In this document: positions 18,345-29,851 of the stretch, piece by piece | How positions within the stretch are numbered: position 1 is the stretch's first letter | How the letters are laid out: each line of letters opens with the position of its first letter | Origin: Acidocella aquatica | GTDB lineage: Bacteria > Pseudomonadota > Alphaproteobacteria > Acetobacterales > Acetobacteraceae | DNA: 64,000 bases | Direction of reading: 5' to 3' | Assembly: GCF_030160635.1 (NCBI RefSeq) | Contig: NZ_BSOS01000088.1 | Location: 1-64,000 of the forward strand | Made by a program: the position numbers and the translations under genes | The notes under the pieces: model-generated | Seen by the model: only the letters and a program-made list of their open reading frames with translations | What the model was told of the DNA's origin: nothing | The model's database searches: none

Positions 18345-19127
18345 TTATTTTTGTTGCCAGGCCGGCTCTGTTCCCAGCGCGCCCGTTATGCCCTCAACCG
18401 TTACATCAAACAGGATCTTCCCCTTCTCCGCGGTTGCCGCGGCAGGCGATGAAAGACAACCTGATTCCGGCGTCCATTCAGGGATCGGCGGAAAAACCGT
18501 GTAGGGCGGAAATTTCGCCGGCGGCTGAATGGGAGCCAGCGACATATCAACAAGAGCAGGCTTCAGATGAAGCATCAGCGACGTCTCGAGGATGCCGCCA
18601 TGCTCTACATCCCATCCCGTGAAATCCTCCGGGAAAACCTTCTGGATCGTGTCCTGGTTCACGAAATCCCAATAGGAGATGATGATCACCCGAAAATCAT
18701 TTATGCCGCCCCATTTCAATTCCTGAATGGCGAGCTCCGTTCCTTCCGTCACGAACGGCAGATTTTCATAATGTCCGTTCATCAGCGCAACCCGGCGCAC
18801 ACCGTGCCGCGCGAACTCTTTCAGGATATCCTTCAACGCCAAGGTCAACGTATGGCCATCCAGACTTGCCGTGCCGCACATATGATTACCGCCGCCGCTT
18901 TTCTGCTGCGATTTGGCACCATAAGCGAAAGCCGGCGCAACCAGAGCCCCAACATTGCGCGCGACCGCCGCCGCAATGGCGCTGGGAATCACAACATCCG
19001 GATTCATCGACATATGCGGGCCGTGTTGTTCCAGGGCACCGAGCGGAATCAGCACCGGCTGACGCTCATCGACAGCACGCCGCCGATACTCGGTCCATGC
19101 CAGCTCATCAATTAAGACACTATCCAT
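18345..19127 (-). CDS. Creatininase (creatinine amidohydrolase)
   Basis: 260 aa. Opens the creatinine ring to creatine. It aligns along its length with the Pseudomonas enzyme as I remember it, including ALEQHGPHMSMN, KSQQKSGGGNH, LMNGHYEN and WDVEHGG. The metal-binding residues E33, H35, D44, H119 and E121 are all present (equivalents of E34, H36, D45, H120, E122), and the ring-binding Trp/Tyr positions are kept. This sets it apart from the broader creatininase-like family (for example mycofactocin MftE). ATG 19127 has AAGGAA upstream. It is the first gene of the leftward catabolic block and is divergent from a LysR regulator. Confidence 0.93.
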   Translation of the reverse strand: MDSVLIDELAWTEYRRRAVDERQPVLIPLGALEQHGPHMSMNPDVVIPSAIAAAVARNVGALVAPAFAYGAKSQQKSGGGNHMCGTASLDGHTLTLALKDILKEFARHGVRRVALMNGHYENLPFVTEGTELAIQELKWGGINDFRVIIISYWDFVNQDTIQKVFPEDFTGWDVEHGGILETSLMLHLKPALVDMSLAPIQPPAKFPPYTVFPPIPEWTPESGCLSSPAAATAEKGKILFDVTVEGITGALGTEPAWQQK

Positions 19128-19229
19128 GAAATTATTTCCTTACTTGTTTAACGCAGAACTAGCCGCGTGACGTTCCTCGTCGTCGACAACCGATGTATTA
19201 AACTTGTCCCCGGTTTTCTTGTTTTCTTG

Positions 19230-19254
19230 AATATCTTTGATATACCAAGATATT
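19230..19254. promoter_or_regulatory. Inverted repeat upstream of creatininase, probable operator
   Basis: AATATCTT (19230-19237) and AAGATATT (19247-19254) are perfect inverted 8-mers separated by 9 bases. The site lies about 105 bases upstream of the creatininase start, where an activator of the LysR type could bind. Confidence 0.5.
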
Positions 19255-19537
19255 TTTGTTTATGCTTGGCAGCCTCAACCCGCCCACGCCGCAGGGCGCC
19301 CGCAAAAGGATGAGCCGCCTCAACCCCTGATTGCAATCATTGCAGCACATGCGCCCAACGCCTCCCGGCGCTCCTAAAATCCGCCCTCCGTTTCACGCAT
19401 CATCCGCCCCCCCTGACCGGCCGGAAACCATCCAGCCACACCCACCAACAAAACCTCGCCAGAGATATCGGCGGTAAATATTCAGCCAGGATGGAATCAG
19501 TATTCCCAATCCATCAAAGCCTATGCTAACATGAGTT

Positions 19538-19589
19538 TTGTTCAACAAATATGCGTTGTCAAACGAGAATATCTCATTATAAAATGAGA
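19538..19589 (+). promoter_or_regulatory. LysR-gene promoter with two overlapping inverted repeats
   Basis: TTGTCA (19556-19561) and TATAAA (19578-19583) are 16 bases apart. Upstream is TTGTT-C-AACAA (19538-19548). Over the -10 lies TCTCATT-ATAA-AATGAGA (19572-19589), a perfect 7-bp inverted repeat. An inverted repeat over the -10 is typical of negative autoregulation by LysR proteins. Confidence 0.55.
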
Positions 19590-19615
19590 ATAATTCACCT
19601 TATCGAGGAGGCGAT

Positions 19616-20509
19616 GTGGGCTACGCGCCGCTAAATGCTCTCAGGGTTTTCGACGCCGTCTTCCGGCACCGCACCTTTTATGGCGCCGCGGATGAACTCA
19701 ACGTAACACCCTCGGCCGTAAGCCACCAAATGCGGCATCTCGAAGAATGGCTCGACACCAGCCTGTTTGATCGCCGGGGGAAAACCCTTAGCTTCACGCA
19801 GAGCGCAACTTCGCTCGCCGGCGCCCTCCGCCTGGCATTTTCCGATATTGACACCGCATGCCAGGAGATGCGCCGGAAAAACAGAAAGCAACAATTAACC
19901 GTCGCCGTTATCCCCTCGGTTGCGATTTGCTGGCTGATTCCCAGGCTACCGTTATTTCGTGAGACGGCTCCAAAAATCGACCTCAAGATCATATACGCAA
20001 TTTTCGGCCATGAAATTAACTTTGAAGACGTTGACATCGCCATCGTCTACGCGAAGGACAAACCCATTGCACCGAAAATGGACATCCTCCGGCTGCTCTC
20101 GGGCGCCAGCGTGCCTGTTTGCAGCCAGGGCTTTGTGCAAACCCACGCCCAGCTTACCGAGGCCGCGGACATCGCAAAATGCAATTTGCTGCATGACACT
20201 GACACCTCAGGCTGGCGCAAATGGCTCGGCGATGCTTATCCGGTCGCCAATCATGGCCCGGCGGAAATCATATTCGGTGATTTCAATCTTTTGCGCGCGG
20301 CTGTTCTGGCGGGGCAGGGCATCGCGCTTTGTCCAACCGATATCATCCAGGACGATCTCGCCGCGGGGCGATTGGTCCGCTTATCGGACCGGACCATCAA
20401 TGACGAATATAATTACTTTGTCCTTCGCAGAGGCGCCCCCGCCAACGATCCGATCAGTGTCTTCTTCGACTGGTTAACCAAGAATGCCAGCCAGACATAT
20501 CCTCTGTGA
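19616..20509 (+). CDS. LysR-family regulator (GcvA-like), probable control of creatinine catabolism
   Basis: 297 aa. N-terminal helix-turn-helix (FYGAADELNVTPSAVSHQMR) followed by a LysR substrate-binding domain; the N-terminus LNALRVFDAVFRHRTF is of the GcvA/AmpR type. The start is GTG 19616, with GAGGAGG five bases upstream. It is transcribed away from the creatininase gene, the classic arrangement of a LysR activator and its target. The inducer would plausibly be creatinine, creatine or sarcosine; this is inferred. Confidence 0.9.
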   Translation: MGYAPLNALRVFDAVFRHRTFYGAADELNVTPSAVSHQMRHLEEWLDTSLFDRRGKTLSFTQSATSLAGALRLAFSDIDTACQEMRRKNRKQQLTVAVIPSVAICWLIPRLPLFRETAPKIDLKIIYAIFGHEINFEDVDIAIVYAKDKPIAPKMDILRLLSGASVPVCSQGFVQTHAQLTEAADIAKCNLLHDTDTSGWRKWLGDAYPVANHGPAEIIFGDFNLLRAAVLAGQGIALCPTDIIQDDLAAGRLVRLSDRTINDEYNYFVLRRGAPANDPISVFFDWLTKNASQTYPL

Positions 20510-20556
20510 ATTAAGGTGAACTTGCCCGGCGGCGGCTCTTGTGCGAGGGCCGCCGC

Positions 20557-21843
20557 ATGCCTCGCTCTCCCACCCTGCGCCGTTACGCCATCAGCCTGGT
20601 CTACCTTGGGGTTTTTCTCGCCTGCTGGCTGCTCCGCGCGGTTGACCTGCCGCTCTACCTGGCCCTCACCGCCATCCCTGACGGTGTGCGCAAGGCGGTG
20701 CCCTTTGTTGACCTGGGCGCGATTTTGCAGGCAGGGGCCTGCTGGCGGCAGGGCGTGAATGTGTATCTGCCCAGCGCCTGCCTGGGCGGCGGGGTGTATA
20801 ACTACGCGCCGCTGCTGCTGCGCGCTGCCTATCTGCCCATTGGCCCGGCCGATACCGCACTGGGCGGCGTGCTGCTCGCTCTGGGCTTCTGCGCGGCGCT
20901 GGCCCGCCTCCCGGTTCCGGCCTCGCGGGGTGAATTGCGGCTCAGGCTGGCGGCAACGGTTTCCACCACCAGTTTCTACGCGCTGGAACAGGGCAATCTG
21001 GACGCCGCGATCTTCATCGCCGCCGCGCTGGCGCTGCCTTGGCTGCTACTGGGGCCGCGGCGGCGGTTTGGCGCCTATGCGGTGTTTCTCCTGGCCGCGG
21101 GGGCAAAATTCTACCCCGCCGCGCTGCTGTTTCTGGCGCTGCGCGAGCGGCTGAAGCTGTTTCTGGCACTGGTGGCGCTGAGCGGCGGCGCGGCGGCGCT
21201 CTACCTGCTGCGGTTCGGGCACGCCACGGCCACCGCCATCCGCATCGTGCCGAGCAGCACGCCCTTCCGCGCCACCTTTGGGCAGATCGACCTGCCCCGC
21301 GGCTTCAACTGGCTGCATATCCTCACCGCCACGCGGCTGAACCAGTTTTTTGGCGCGCATGTGTTTTCCTCCGGCGCGCAGGTGGTGGCGCTGGCCTCCT
21401 GGCTGCTGTGCGGCGGCGCCCTGGGGTGGAGCCTGTGGCTGGCCCGCCGCTACGCCGGCTGGGAGAAGACCATCGACCCGGCGCGGCTGGTGTTTCTGCT
21501 CGGCGGCGCGGCCCTGCTCGTGCTCTGCTTCTTCGCGGCGCAAAACGTCTATTACCGCGCGATCTTCCTGCTCTTCACCCTGCCCGGCCTCTATGCGCTG
21601 GCCGCCCGCCTGCCCCGGCTTTTTCTCCCCGCCATTGTGCTGCTACTGTGGGAGGCGCCGGTGCGCGCACTCCTCGGCGTGCTCTCGCCCGCGTTGCAAA
21701 CCGGCTTCTGGCTGCTGCGCGAGGCGCTGTGGTGGTGGGTAATCATACACCTGGCCGCGCTGCTGCTGGCCTTCGCCTACACGGCGCTGCAACGCCTATA
21801 TGGCGCCCTGCGTGAAATTGACGCCCGCGCCGGGAAGCCTTAG
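20557..21843 (+). CDS. Glycosyltransferase family 87-like membrane mannosyltransferase (DUF2029)
   Basis: About 428 aa, strongly hydrophobic with around ten membrane segments. The FVDLGAILQAG-type loop after the first segment, the NYAPLLLRAAYLP region and the central LEQGNLDAAIFIAAALALPW segment (Q-G-N signature) resemble the GT87/DUF2029 polyprenol-phosphate-sugar-dependent transferases. ATG 20557 is taken because GAGGG lies 7 bases before it. It precedes rfbFGH by 35 bp and may assemble the surface glycan using that sugar. Donor and acceptor are unknown. Confidence 0.65.
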   Translation: MPRSPTLRRYAISLVYLGVFLACWLLRAVDLPLYLALTAIPDGVRKAVPFVDLGAILQAGACWRQGVNVYLPSACLGGGVYNYAPLLLRAAYLPIGPADTALGGVLLALGFCAALARLPVPASRGELRLRLAATVSTTSFYALEQGNLDAAIFIAAALALPWLLLGPRRRFGAYAVFLLAAGAKFYPAALLFLALRERLKLFLALVALSGGAAALYLLRFGHATATAIRIVPSSTPFRATFGQIDLPRGFNWLHILTATRLNQFFGAHVFSSGAQVVALASWLLCGGALGWSLWLARRYAGWEKTIDPARLVFLLGGAALLVLCFFAAQNVYYRAIFLLFTLPGLYALAARLPRLFLPAIVLLLWEAPVRALLGVLSPALQTGFWLLREALWWWVIIHLAALLLAFAYTALQRLYGALREIDARAGKP

Positions 21844-21878
21844 CCATGCCAGTAGTGTAACCAAATGGAACCAGCGCC

Positions 21879-22682
21879 ATGACGCATGAGGCTTTGCCGT
21901 TACGGGGGGTAAAGGCCGTGATCCTGGCGGGCGGGCGCGGCTCGCGGCTATCGGAGGAGACAGACTCCAAACCCAAGCCCATGGTCGAGATCGGCGGCCG
22001 CCCCATCCTCTGGCACATCATGAAAATCTACGCCCAATACGGCATCGAGGATTTCATCATCTGCCTCGGCTACAAGGGCGCGCGGATCAAGGAATATTTC
22101 TACAATTACAATCTGCACTCCAGCGACATCACGGTCGACCTGCGCTCAGGCATCACCATCCACCGCAGCGAGGCCGAGGACTGGCGCGTGACTCTGGTGG
22201 AAACCGGGCTGGAGACGCAAACCGGCGGCAGGCTCGCCAAAATCCGCAAATACCTTGGCGATGACGCCCTGTTCTGCATGACCTATGGCGACGCCGTGGC
22301 CGATATCGACATTGGCGCGGCGCTGCAATTCCACAAAAACCATGGCAAGCTCGCCACCGTGGCCGCCGTGCGCCCGCTGGCGCGCTTCGGCGCGCTGCAT
22401 CTGGCGGGCGATCTGGTTGACCGTTTCGAGGAAAAGCCGGTGGAGGAATCCGGCCTCATCAGCGGCGGATTTTTCGTGCTCTCGCCGGTGGCGCTGGATT
22501 TGATCGAGGGCGACGCCACGCTCTGGGAAAAGGAGCCGATGGAAAAACTCGCGGCGGCGGGCGAGCTGATGGCCTACCGCCACCATGGCTTCTGGCAGCC
22601 GATGGACACGCTGCGCGACCGCATGCTGCTCGACCATTTCTGCGAAACCGGCACCGCGCCCTGGATGACATGGCAGGGCTGA
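21879..22682 (+). CDS. rfbF: Glucose-1-phosphate cytidylyltransferase
   Basis: 267 aa nucleotidyltransferase making CDP-glucose from CTP and glucose-1-phosphate, the first step to CDP-3,6-dideoxyhexoses of O-antigen. The signature LAGGRGSRLSEETDSKPKPM with VEIGGRPILWHIM is diagnostic, as are GYKGARIKEYF and the SGLISGGFFVL segment. It overlaps rfbG by 13 bases, showing tight coupling. Confidence 0.95.
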   Translation: MTHEALPLRGVKAVILAGGRGSRLSEETDSKPKPMVEIGGRPILWHIMKIYAQYGIEDFIICLGYKGARIKEYFYNYNLHSSDITVDLRSGITIHRSEAEDWRVTLVETGLETQTGGRLAKIRKYLGDDALFCMTYGDAVADIDIGAALQFHKNHGKLATVAAVRPLARFGALHLAGDLVDRFEEKPVEESGLISGGFFVLSPVALDLIEGDATLWEKEPMEKLAAAGELMAYRHHGFWQPMDTLRDRMLLDHFCETGTAPWMTWQG

Positions 22683-23728
22683 AACGGCCGCAACCGGCAT
22701 TCTGGGCCGGCAAGCGGGTTTTCCTCACCGGGCACACCGGGTTCAAGGGCGGCTGGCTCACGCTCTGGCTGCACCAACTCGGCGCCATTGTTGGCGGCTA
22801 CGCGCTGGCGCCCAACACCACGCCGGATCTCTTCAGCCTCTGCGATGTCGCCGCGCATTGCGCGCATCATCTGGGCGATGTGCGTGACGCCGCGGCCCTG
22901 CATGCAGCGATGGCCTCCTTCCAGCCGGAGATCGTGCTGCACCTGGCGGCGCAACCGCTGGTGCGCGTCTCCTACGCCGCCCCGGTGGAAACCTTCGCCA
23001 CCAACATCATGGGCACGGCAAACCTGCTGGACGCGGCACGGAAAATTCCAACCGCCCAGGTGATCCTCATCATCACCAGCGACAAGGTCTATGCCGAAAG
23101 CCGCACCGCCCGGCATGACGAGGCCAGCCCCCTCGGCGGGCATGACCCCTATAGCGCGAGCAAGGCCTGCGCCGAACTTGTCACCGCATCCTTCCCCATG
23201 CCGGCGGGCCAAAAAATCGCCACCGTGCGCAGCGGCAATGTCATCGGCGGCGGCGACTGGGCGGCCGACCGCCTGGTGCCTGATTTCTTCCGCGGCATTT
23301 TTGCTGGCGAAGCCTTGCGGATTCGCAACCCGGCGGCGGTGCGCCCCTGGCAGCATGTGCTGGACCCGCTGTGCGGCTATCTCCTCGCGGCGGAGCATTT
23401 GTGGAAAAACCCGCCAGCGGCCCGCGCGAGCTGGAATTTCGGCCCTGCCCCCGCAAGCGAGGTCCCGGTGGAGACACTCGCGGCCGAAATCTGCCGCCTA
23501 TGGGGGGGCGGCGCGGCGTACCGCATCGAGCCGCCCCAGGCCGCCCCGCACGAGGCCCCGGTGCTGCGGCTGGACTCGGGTAAAGCCCGGCGCGAACTCG
23601 GCTGGCGCCCCGGCTGGGAGCTGCCCCAGGCGCTCGGCGCCACGGTGGCATGGTACCGGCATTACCGCGACGGCGGCGGCATGACCGCGTTCACGAAATC
23701 CCAGATCAGGGCGTATGAAAAAGCATGA
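22670..23728 (+). CDS. rfbG: CDP-glucose 4,6-dehydratase
   Basis: 352 aa extended-SDR dehydratase. NAD-binding GHTGFKG near residue 21; the active-site Y-x3-K is in DPYSASKACAEL and the threonine in TSDKVY. It converts CDP-glucose to CDP-4-keto-6-deoxyglucose. It begins inside the 3' end of rfbF and overlaps the rfbH start as ATGA. Confidence 0.94.
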   Translation: MAGLKRPQPAFWAGKRVFLTGHTGFKGGWLTLWLHQLGAIVGGYALAPNTTPDLFSLCDVAAHCAHHLGDVRDAAALHAAMASFQPEIVLHLAAQPLVRVSYAAPVETFATNIMGTANLLDAARKIPTAQVILIITSDKVYAESRTARHDEASPLGGHDPYSASKACAELVTASFPMPAGQKIATVRSGNVIGGGDWAADRLVPDFFRGIFAGEALRIRNPAAVRPWQHVLDPLCGYLLAAEHLWKNPPAARASWNFGPAPASEVPVETLAAEICRLWGGGAAYRIEPPQAAPHEAPVLRLDSGKARRELGWRPGWELPQALGATVAWYRHYRDGGGMTAFTKSQIRAYEKA

Positions 23729-25047
23729 GCAGTGAAGCGGAAGACTTGCGCAACGAAATCCTGCGGCTAACCGCGCGCTATGCCCAGCTTGCGCACGGCG
23801 CCCCGCCGTTTAACCCCGCACGCTCGCCCGTGCCGGTGTCCGGCAAGGTATACGGCGCCCCGGAAATGGTGAATCTCGTGGATTCCGCTTTGGAATTCTG
23901 GCTCACCACCGGGCGCTTCAACGATGAATTCGAGGCCAGGCTGGCAACCGTGCTGGAGAGCCGCTACGCCCTCACCGTCAACTCCGGCTCCTCGGCCAAT
24001 CTGCTCGCCGTCACCGCGCTAACCAGCCCCTCGCTGGGGCGTGACGCCTTAAAGCCCGGCGATGAAGTCATCACCTGCGCCACCGGCTTCCCCACCACTG
24101 TAAACCCCATTCTACAAAACGGGCTGGTGCCGGTGTTCGTTGACGTCTCGCTACCCACATACAATATTGACATCACGGCGATGGAAGCCGCGGTCACCCC
24201 GCGCACCCGCGCCATCGTGCTCGCGCACACGCTGGGCAACCCGTTTGACCTCGGCGCCGTAATGGCGCTGGCGCAAAAACACGGCCTGCGCGTGGTGGAA
24301 GACTGCTGCGACGCGCTGGGCGCGCGCTATAATGGCGAGGCCGTGGGCAGCTTCGGCGAAATCGGCACGCTCAGCTTCTATCCGGCGCACCACATCACCA
24401 CCGGCGAGGGCGGCGCGGTTTTCACCAAATCCAGCACCCATAAGCGGATTCTGGAATCCCTGCGCGACTGGGGGCGTGACTGCTGGTGCCCGCCGGGCAA
24501 TGACAACACCTGCAAAAAACGTTTCGGCTGGCAACTCGGCGGCCTGCCGGAGGGCTACGACCATAAATACATCTACAGCCACCTCGGCTATAACCTGAAA
24601 ATGACCGACATGCAGGCGGCCGTCGGGGTCAAACAGCTCGAGCGGCTGGATGGCTTCATCGCTGACCGGCGCGCAAACTTCGCCACTTTATACGCGGGGC
24701 TGAAAAAATTCGAGGAATTCCTCATCCTGCCCGAGGCCACCGCGAACGCGCAGCCATCGTGGTTCGGCTTCCCGCTCACCGTGCGCCCCGGCGCACCCTT
24801 CACGCGTGATGCCCTGGTGGCGCATCTACACGCCGCGCGCATCGCCACGCGCTATCTCTTCGGCGGCAATCTGATTCACCAGCCCTACATGCAGGGCCAG
24901 AACTTCCGGATTGCGGGCGCCACGCCGAACGCCGACCTGGTCATGACCTCAACCTTCTGGATCGGCGTATATCCGGCGCTCGGCCCAGCACATATCAACT
25001 ACATGCTGGGCTGCTTTGCCGATTTTTTAACTCAGGCCGGCAGGTGA
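23725..25047 (+). CDS. rfbH: CDP-4-keto-6-deoxyglucose 3-dehydratase (PMP/[2Fe-2S] type)
   Basis: 440 aa member of the sugar aminotransferase fold that has become a dehydratase. The usual PLP lysine is replaced by histidine in SFYPAHHITTGEGGAV, as in the E1 enzyme of ascarylose and tyvelose synthesis. The [2Fe-2S] cysteines are visible at DCCDA and CWCPPGNDNTC. It removes the C3 hydroxyl of the CDP-sugar together with a flavin reductase (E3) that is not encoded here. The reductase or epimerase that would fix which dideoxysugar is made is also missing from the neighbourhood. Its 3' end overlaps the convergent speE by 16 bp. Confidence 0.95.
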   Translation: MSSEAEDLRNEILRLTARYAQLAHGAPPFNPARSPVPVSGKVYGAPEMVNLVDSALEFWLTTGRFNDEFEARLATVLESRYALTVNSGSSANLLAVTALTSPSLGRDALKPGDEVITCATGFPTTVNPILQNGLVPVFVDVSLPTYNIDITAMEAAVTPRTRAIVLAHTLGNPFDLGAVMALAQKHGLRVVEDCCDALGARYNGEAVGSFGEIGTLSFYPAHHITTGEGGAVFTKSSTHKRILESLRDWGRDCWCPPGNDNTCKKRFGWQLGGLPEGYDHKYIYSHLGYNLKMTDMQAAVGVKQLERLDGFIADRRANFATLYAGLKKFEEFLILPEATANAQPSWFGFPLTVRPGAPFTRDALVAHLHAARIATRYLFGGNLIHQPYMQGQNFRIAGATPNADLVMTSTFWIGVYPALGPAHINYMLGCFADFLTQAGR

Positions 25048-25895
25048 CGCGCGATATACGGCGGCAGCCAGAACGCCGCCACATGCACATGCGGCGTCCA
25101 ATACTCGCTCTTGCCCGCAATGCCCGCGGCCTCGGCACGCTTGGCAATCACCTCGGGTGAAAGCTGCGTCAGCGACGCATCCTTGCCCGCCCAGCCCAAT
25201 GTCATATAGCCGCCCACATAGGTCGGCACCGCGGCGACATACGCGGTCACATGCGGGAAAAACTGCGCCCGGCGGGCGGAGGTCTCGCGCAGCTCGTCCG
25301 CCTGCATGAACGGCACGCCGCACTGGTTCACGATCAACCCGCTCGCGCTCAAAATCCGCGCCGCGTTCTGGTAGAACTCATCGGTGAACAGCACCTCGCC
25401 CACGCCGATCGGGTCGGTCGAATCCACAATGATCACATCGAACGAGGCATCGGGCGCGCGGCGCACATAGTCGATCCCATCACCCACGATCACCTCGGCG
25501 CGCGGATCATTCCAGGCATCCCCGCCAATACTGGGCAAAAATTCCTTGGAGAGGCGGATCACCTCGCCGTCAATCTCGGCCATCACAGCGCGCTCAACGC
25601 CCTTGTGCATCAGCACATGCTTCAGCACGCCGCCATCACCCGCGCCGATGATCAGCACGTTCTTGGCGTTGCCGTGCGCCAGCAGCGGCACATGCGTCAG
25701 CATCTCCTGATACACGAACTCATCGCGCTCGGTGATCTGCACCACGCCATCGAGCGTCAGCACGCGGCCATGGCTATCAGTCTCGAACACGGCAATGTCC
25801 TGAAACGCGCTCTTCACGCGCGCCAGCTGGCGCACGAACCTGAAGCGCTGGCCCCAGTCCGGGTAAAGGGTCTCATTCAACCAGGTATCGGTCAT
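25032..25895 (-). CDS. speE: Spermidine synthase
   Basis: 287 aa aminopropyltransferase making spermidine from putrescine and decarboxylated SAM. Conserved segments include the N-terminal WLNETLYPDWGQRF, the cofactor loop GAGDGGVLKHV and the catalytic DSTDPIG. ATG 25895 follows GAGGAA. It is 110 bp downstream of speD on the same strand, so the two form the decarboxylated-SAM route to spermidine. Confidence 0.95.
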   Translation of the reverse strand: MTDTWLNETLYPDWGQRFRFVRQLARVKSAFQDIAVFETDSHGRVLTLDGVVQITERDEFVYQEMLTHVPLLAHGNAKNVLIIGAGDGGVLKHVLMHKGVERAVMAEIDGEVIRLSKEFLPSIGGDAWNDPRAEVIVGDGIDYVRRAPDASFDVIIVDSTDPIGVGEVLFTDEFYQNAARILSASGLIVNQCGVPFMQADELRETSARRAQFFPHVTAYVAAVPTYVGGYMTLGWAGKDASLTQLSPEVIAKRAEAAGIAGKSEYWTPHVHVAAFWLPPYIARHLPA

Positions 25896-26005
25896 TTGGC
25901 AATATTCCTCATCGCATCGGTCAGCAGAAAAATCGGGGAGCTTGCGCCCCCCGGGGTTCAAAACCTCACGCGGGTCACGAGGGGCGCAGCCCCTCGCCCA
26001 CCCAT

Positions 26006-26458
26006 TTACGCGATCAGGCCGCGTTTCTGTTCGTTAACCTGCACATGCGTCGGCTTGAAAGCCTCGCGCAGGAACGGGATCACCTTGTACGGGTCGCAAA
26101 CGCCGCACATGAACACATCCAGCGCCGCGAAATTGCGTTCCGGCCAGGTGTGGATGGAGATATGGCTCTCCGCCAGCACAACCACGCCGCTCACGCCACC
26201 GTTGGGGGTGAAGTGGTGAAAATGGTGGTGCAGGATGGTGGCGCCGGCTTCAATCGCCCCGGCGCACAGGGTTTTGTCGATCAGCTCCGGGCTGTCGAGA
26301 TTCGACGCGCCCCAAAGGTCGATCAACAGGTGCATTCCGGCATATTTAATGCCGTCGCGTTCCACGAAATAGTCTTTAGCCGGCTCCAAGGAGACCGTGG
26401 ACGTCTGGTTTTCGCTCGGAGATTCCGAGACCATCCCCAGTCGGGCAAGTGCGTTCAT
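26006..26458 (-). CDS. speD: S-adenosylmethionine decarboxylase proenzyme
   Basis: 150 aa, bacterial class 1B type. The chain self-cleaves before the serine of LAESHISIHTWPE to form the pyruvoyl cofactor. H and C residues of the FMCG segment are also conserved. ATG 26458 is preferred (GAGGGG upstream, and the gene product starts MNALARLG). It supplies decarboxylated SAM to speE downstream. Confidence 0.95.
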   Translation of the reverse strand: MNALARLGMVSESPSENQTSTVSLEPAKDYFVERDGIKYAGMHLLIDLWGASNLDSPELIDKTLCAGAIEAGATILHHHFHHFTPNGGVSGVVVLAESHISIHTWPERNFAALDVFMCGVCDPYKVIPFLREAFKPTHVQVNEQKRGLIA

Positions 26459-26591
26459 TTCGAACCCCCTCAACTAGTAGACAGCCTGTAGAACGCAGCA
26501 CCACGCCGCGCCCCCCTGGGCCAAGAGGGGGGGCTTATGAGGCCATACCCCCCCGGGCGCAAGAGGTTTTTGCGTAAAAAATTATGATATT

Positions 26592-29461
<2,870 letters not shown>

Positions 29462-29462
<1 letters not shown>

Positions 29463-29839
29463 TACAGGCTCCCCAAAAATTCGTCGTAGGCGGCCTTGCT
29501 CATCAGCGCGTTCACCGAGGTGGGGTCTTCCAGGCGCATGCGGAAAAACCAGGCCGTGGTCTCGGCCGCGGTGTTGACCAGCGCCGGTTCCTCAACGATG
29601 GCCTGGTTGTTCTCGGTCACGGTGCCGGTCAGCGGCGCATAAACATCCGAGGCGGCCTTCACGCTCTCCACCACGGCGCAGGCCTCATGCGCCACAATAT
29701 TGCGCCCCGGCTCGGGCAGCTCAACGAACACGATATCGCCCAGCGCCTCCTGCGCATGGTCAGTGATGCCAATGGTGGCAAGGCCATCCTCGCCGATCTG
29801 CACCCACTCGTGGTCTTTGGAATAAAAAATCTGGGTCAT
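29462..29839 (-). CDS. gcvH: Glycine cleavage system H protein
   Basis: 125 aa lipoyl carrier. K61 in [17 protein letters not shown] is the lipoylation site. It shuttles the aminomethyl group between GcvP, GcvT and dihydrolipoyl dehydrogenase. It starts 12 bases after the gcvT stop and is coupled to gcvP. Confidence 0.97.
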
Positions 29840-29851
29840 GAAAAATACCTT

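Larger units (their letters stand above)
19128..19615. other. 488-bp divergent control region between creatininase and LysR genes
   Basis: No gene is supported here. The region becomes markedly AT-rich at both ends and carries several inverted repeats and a good promoter for the LysR gene, listed separately. The middle (19270-19480) is GC-rich with nothing recognisable. Confidence 0.6.
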
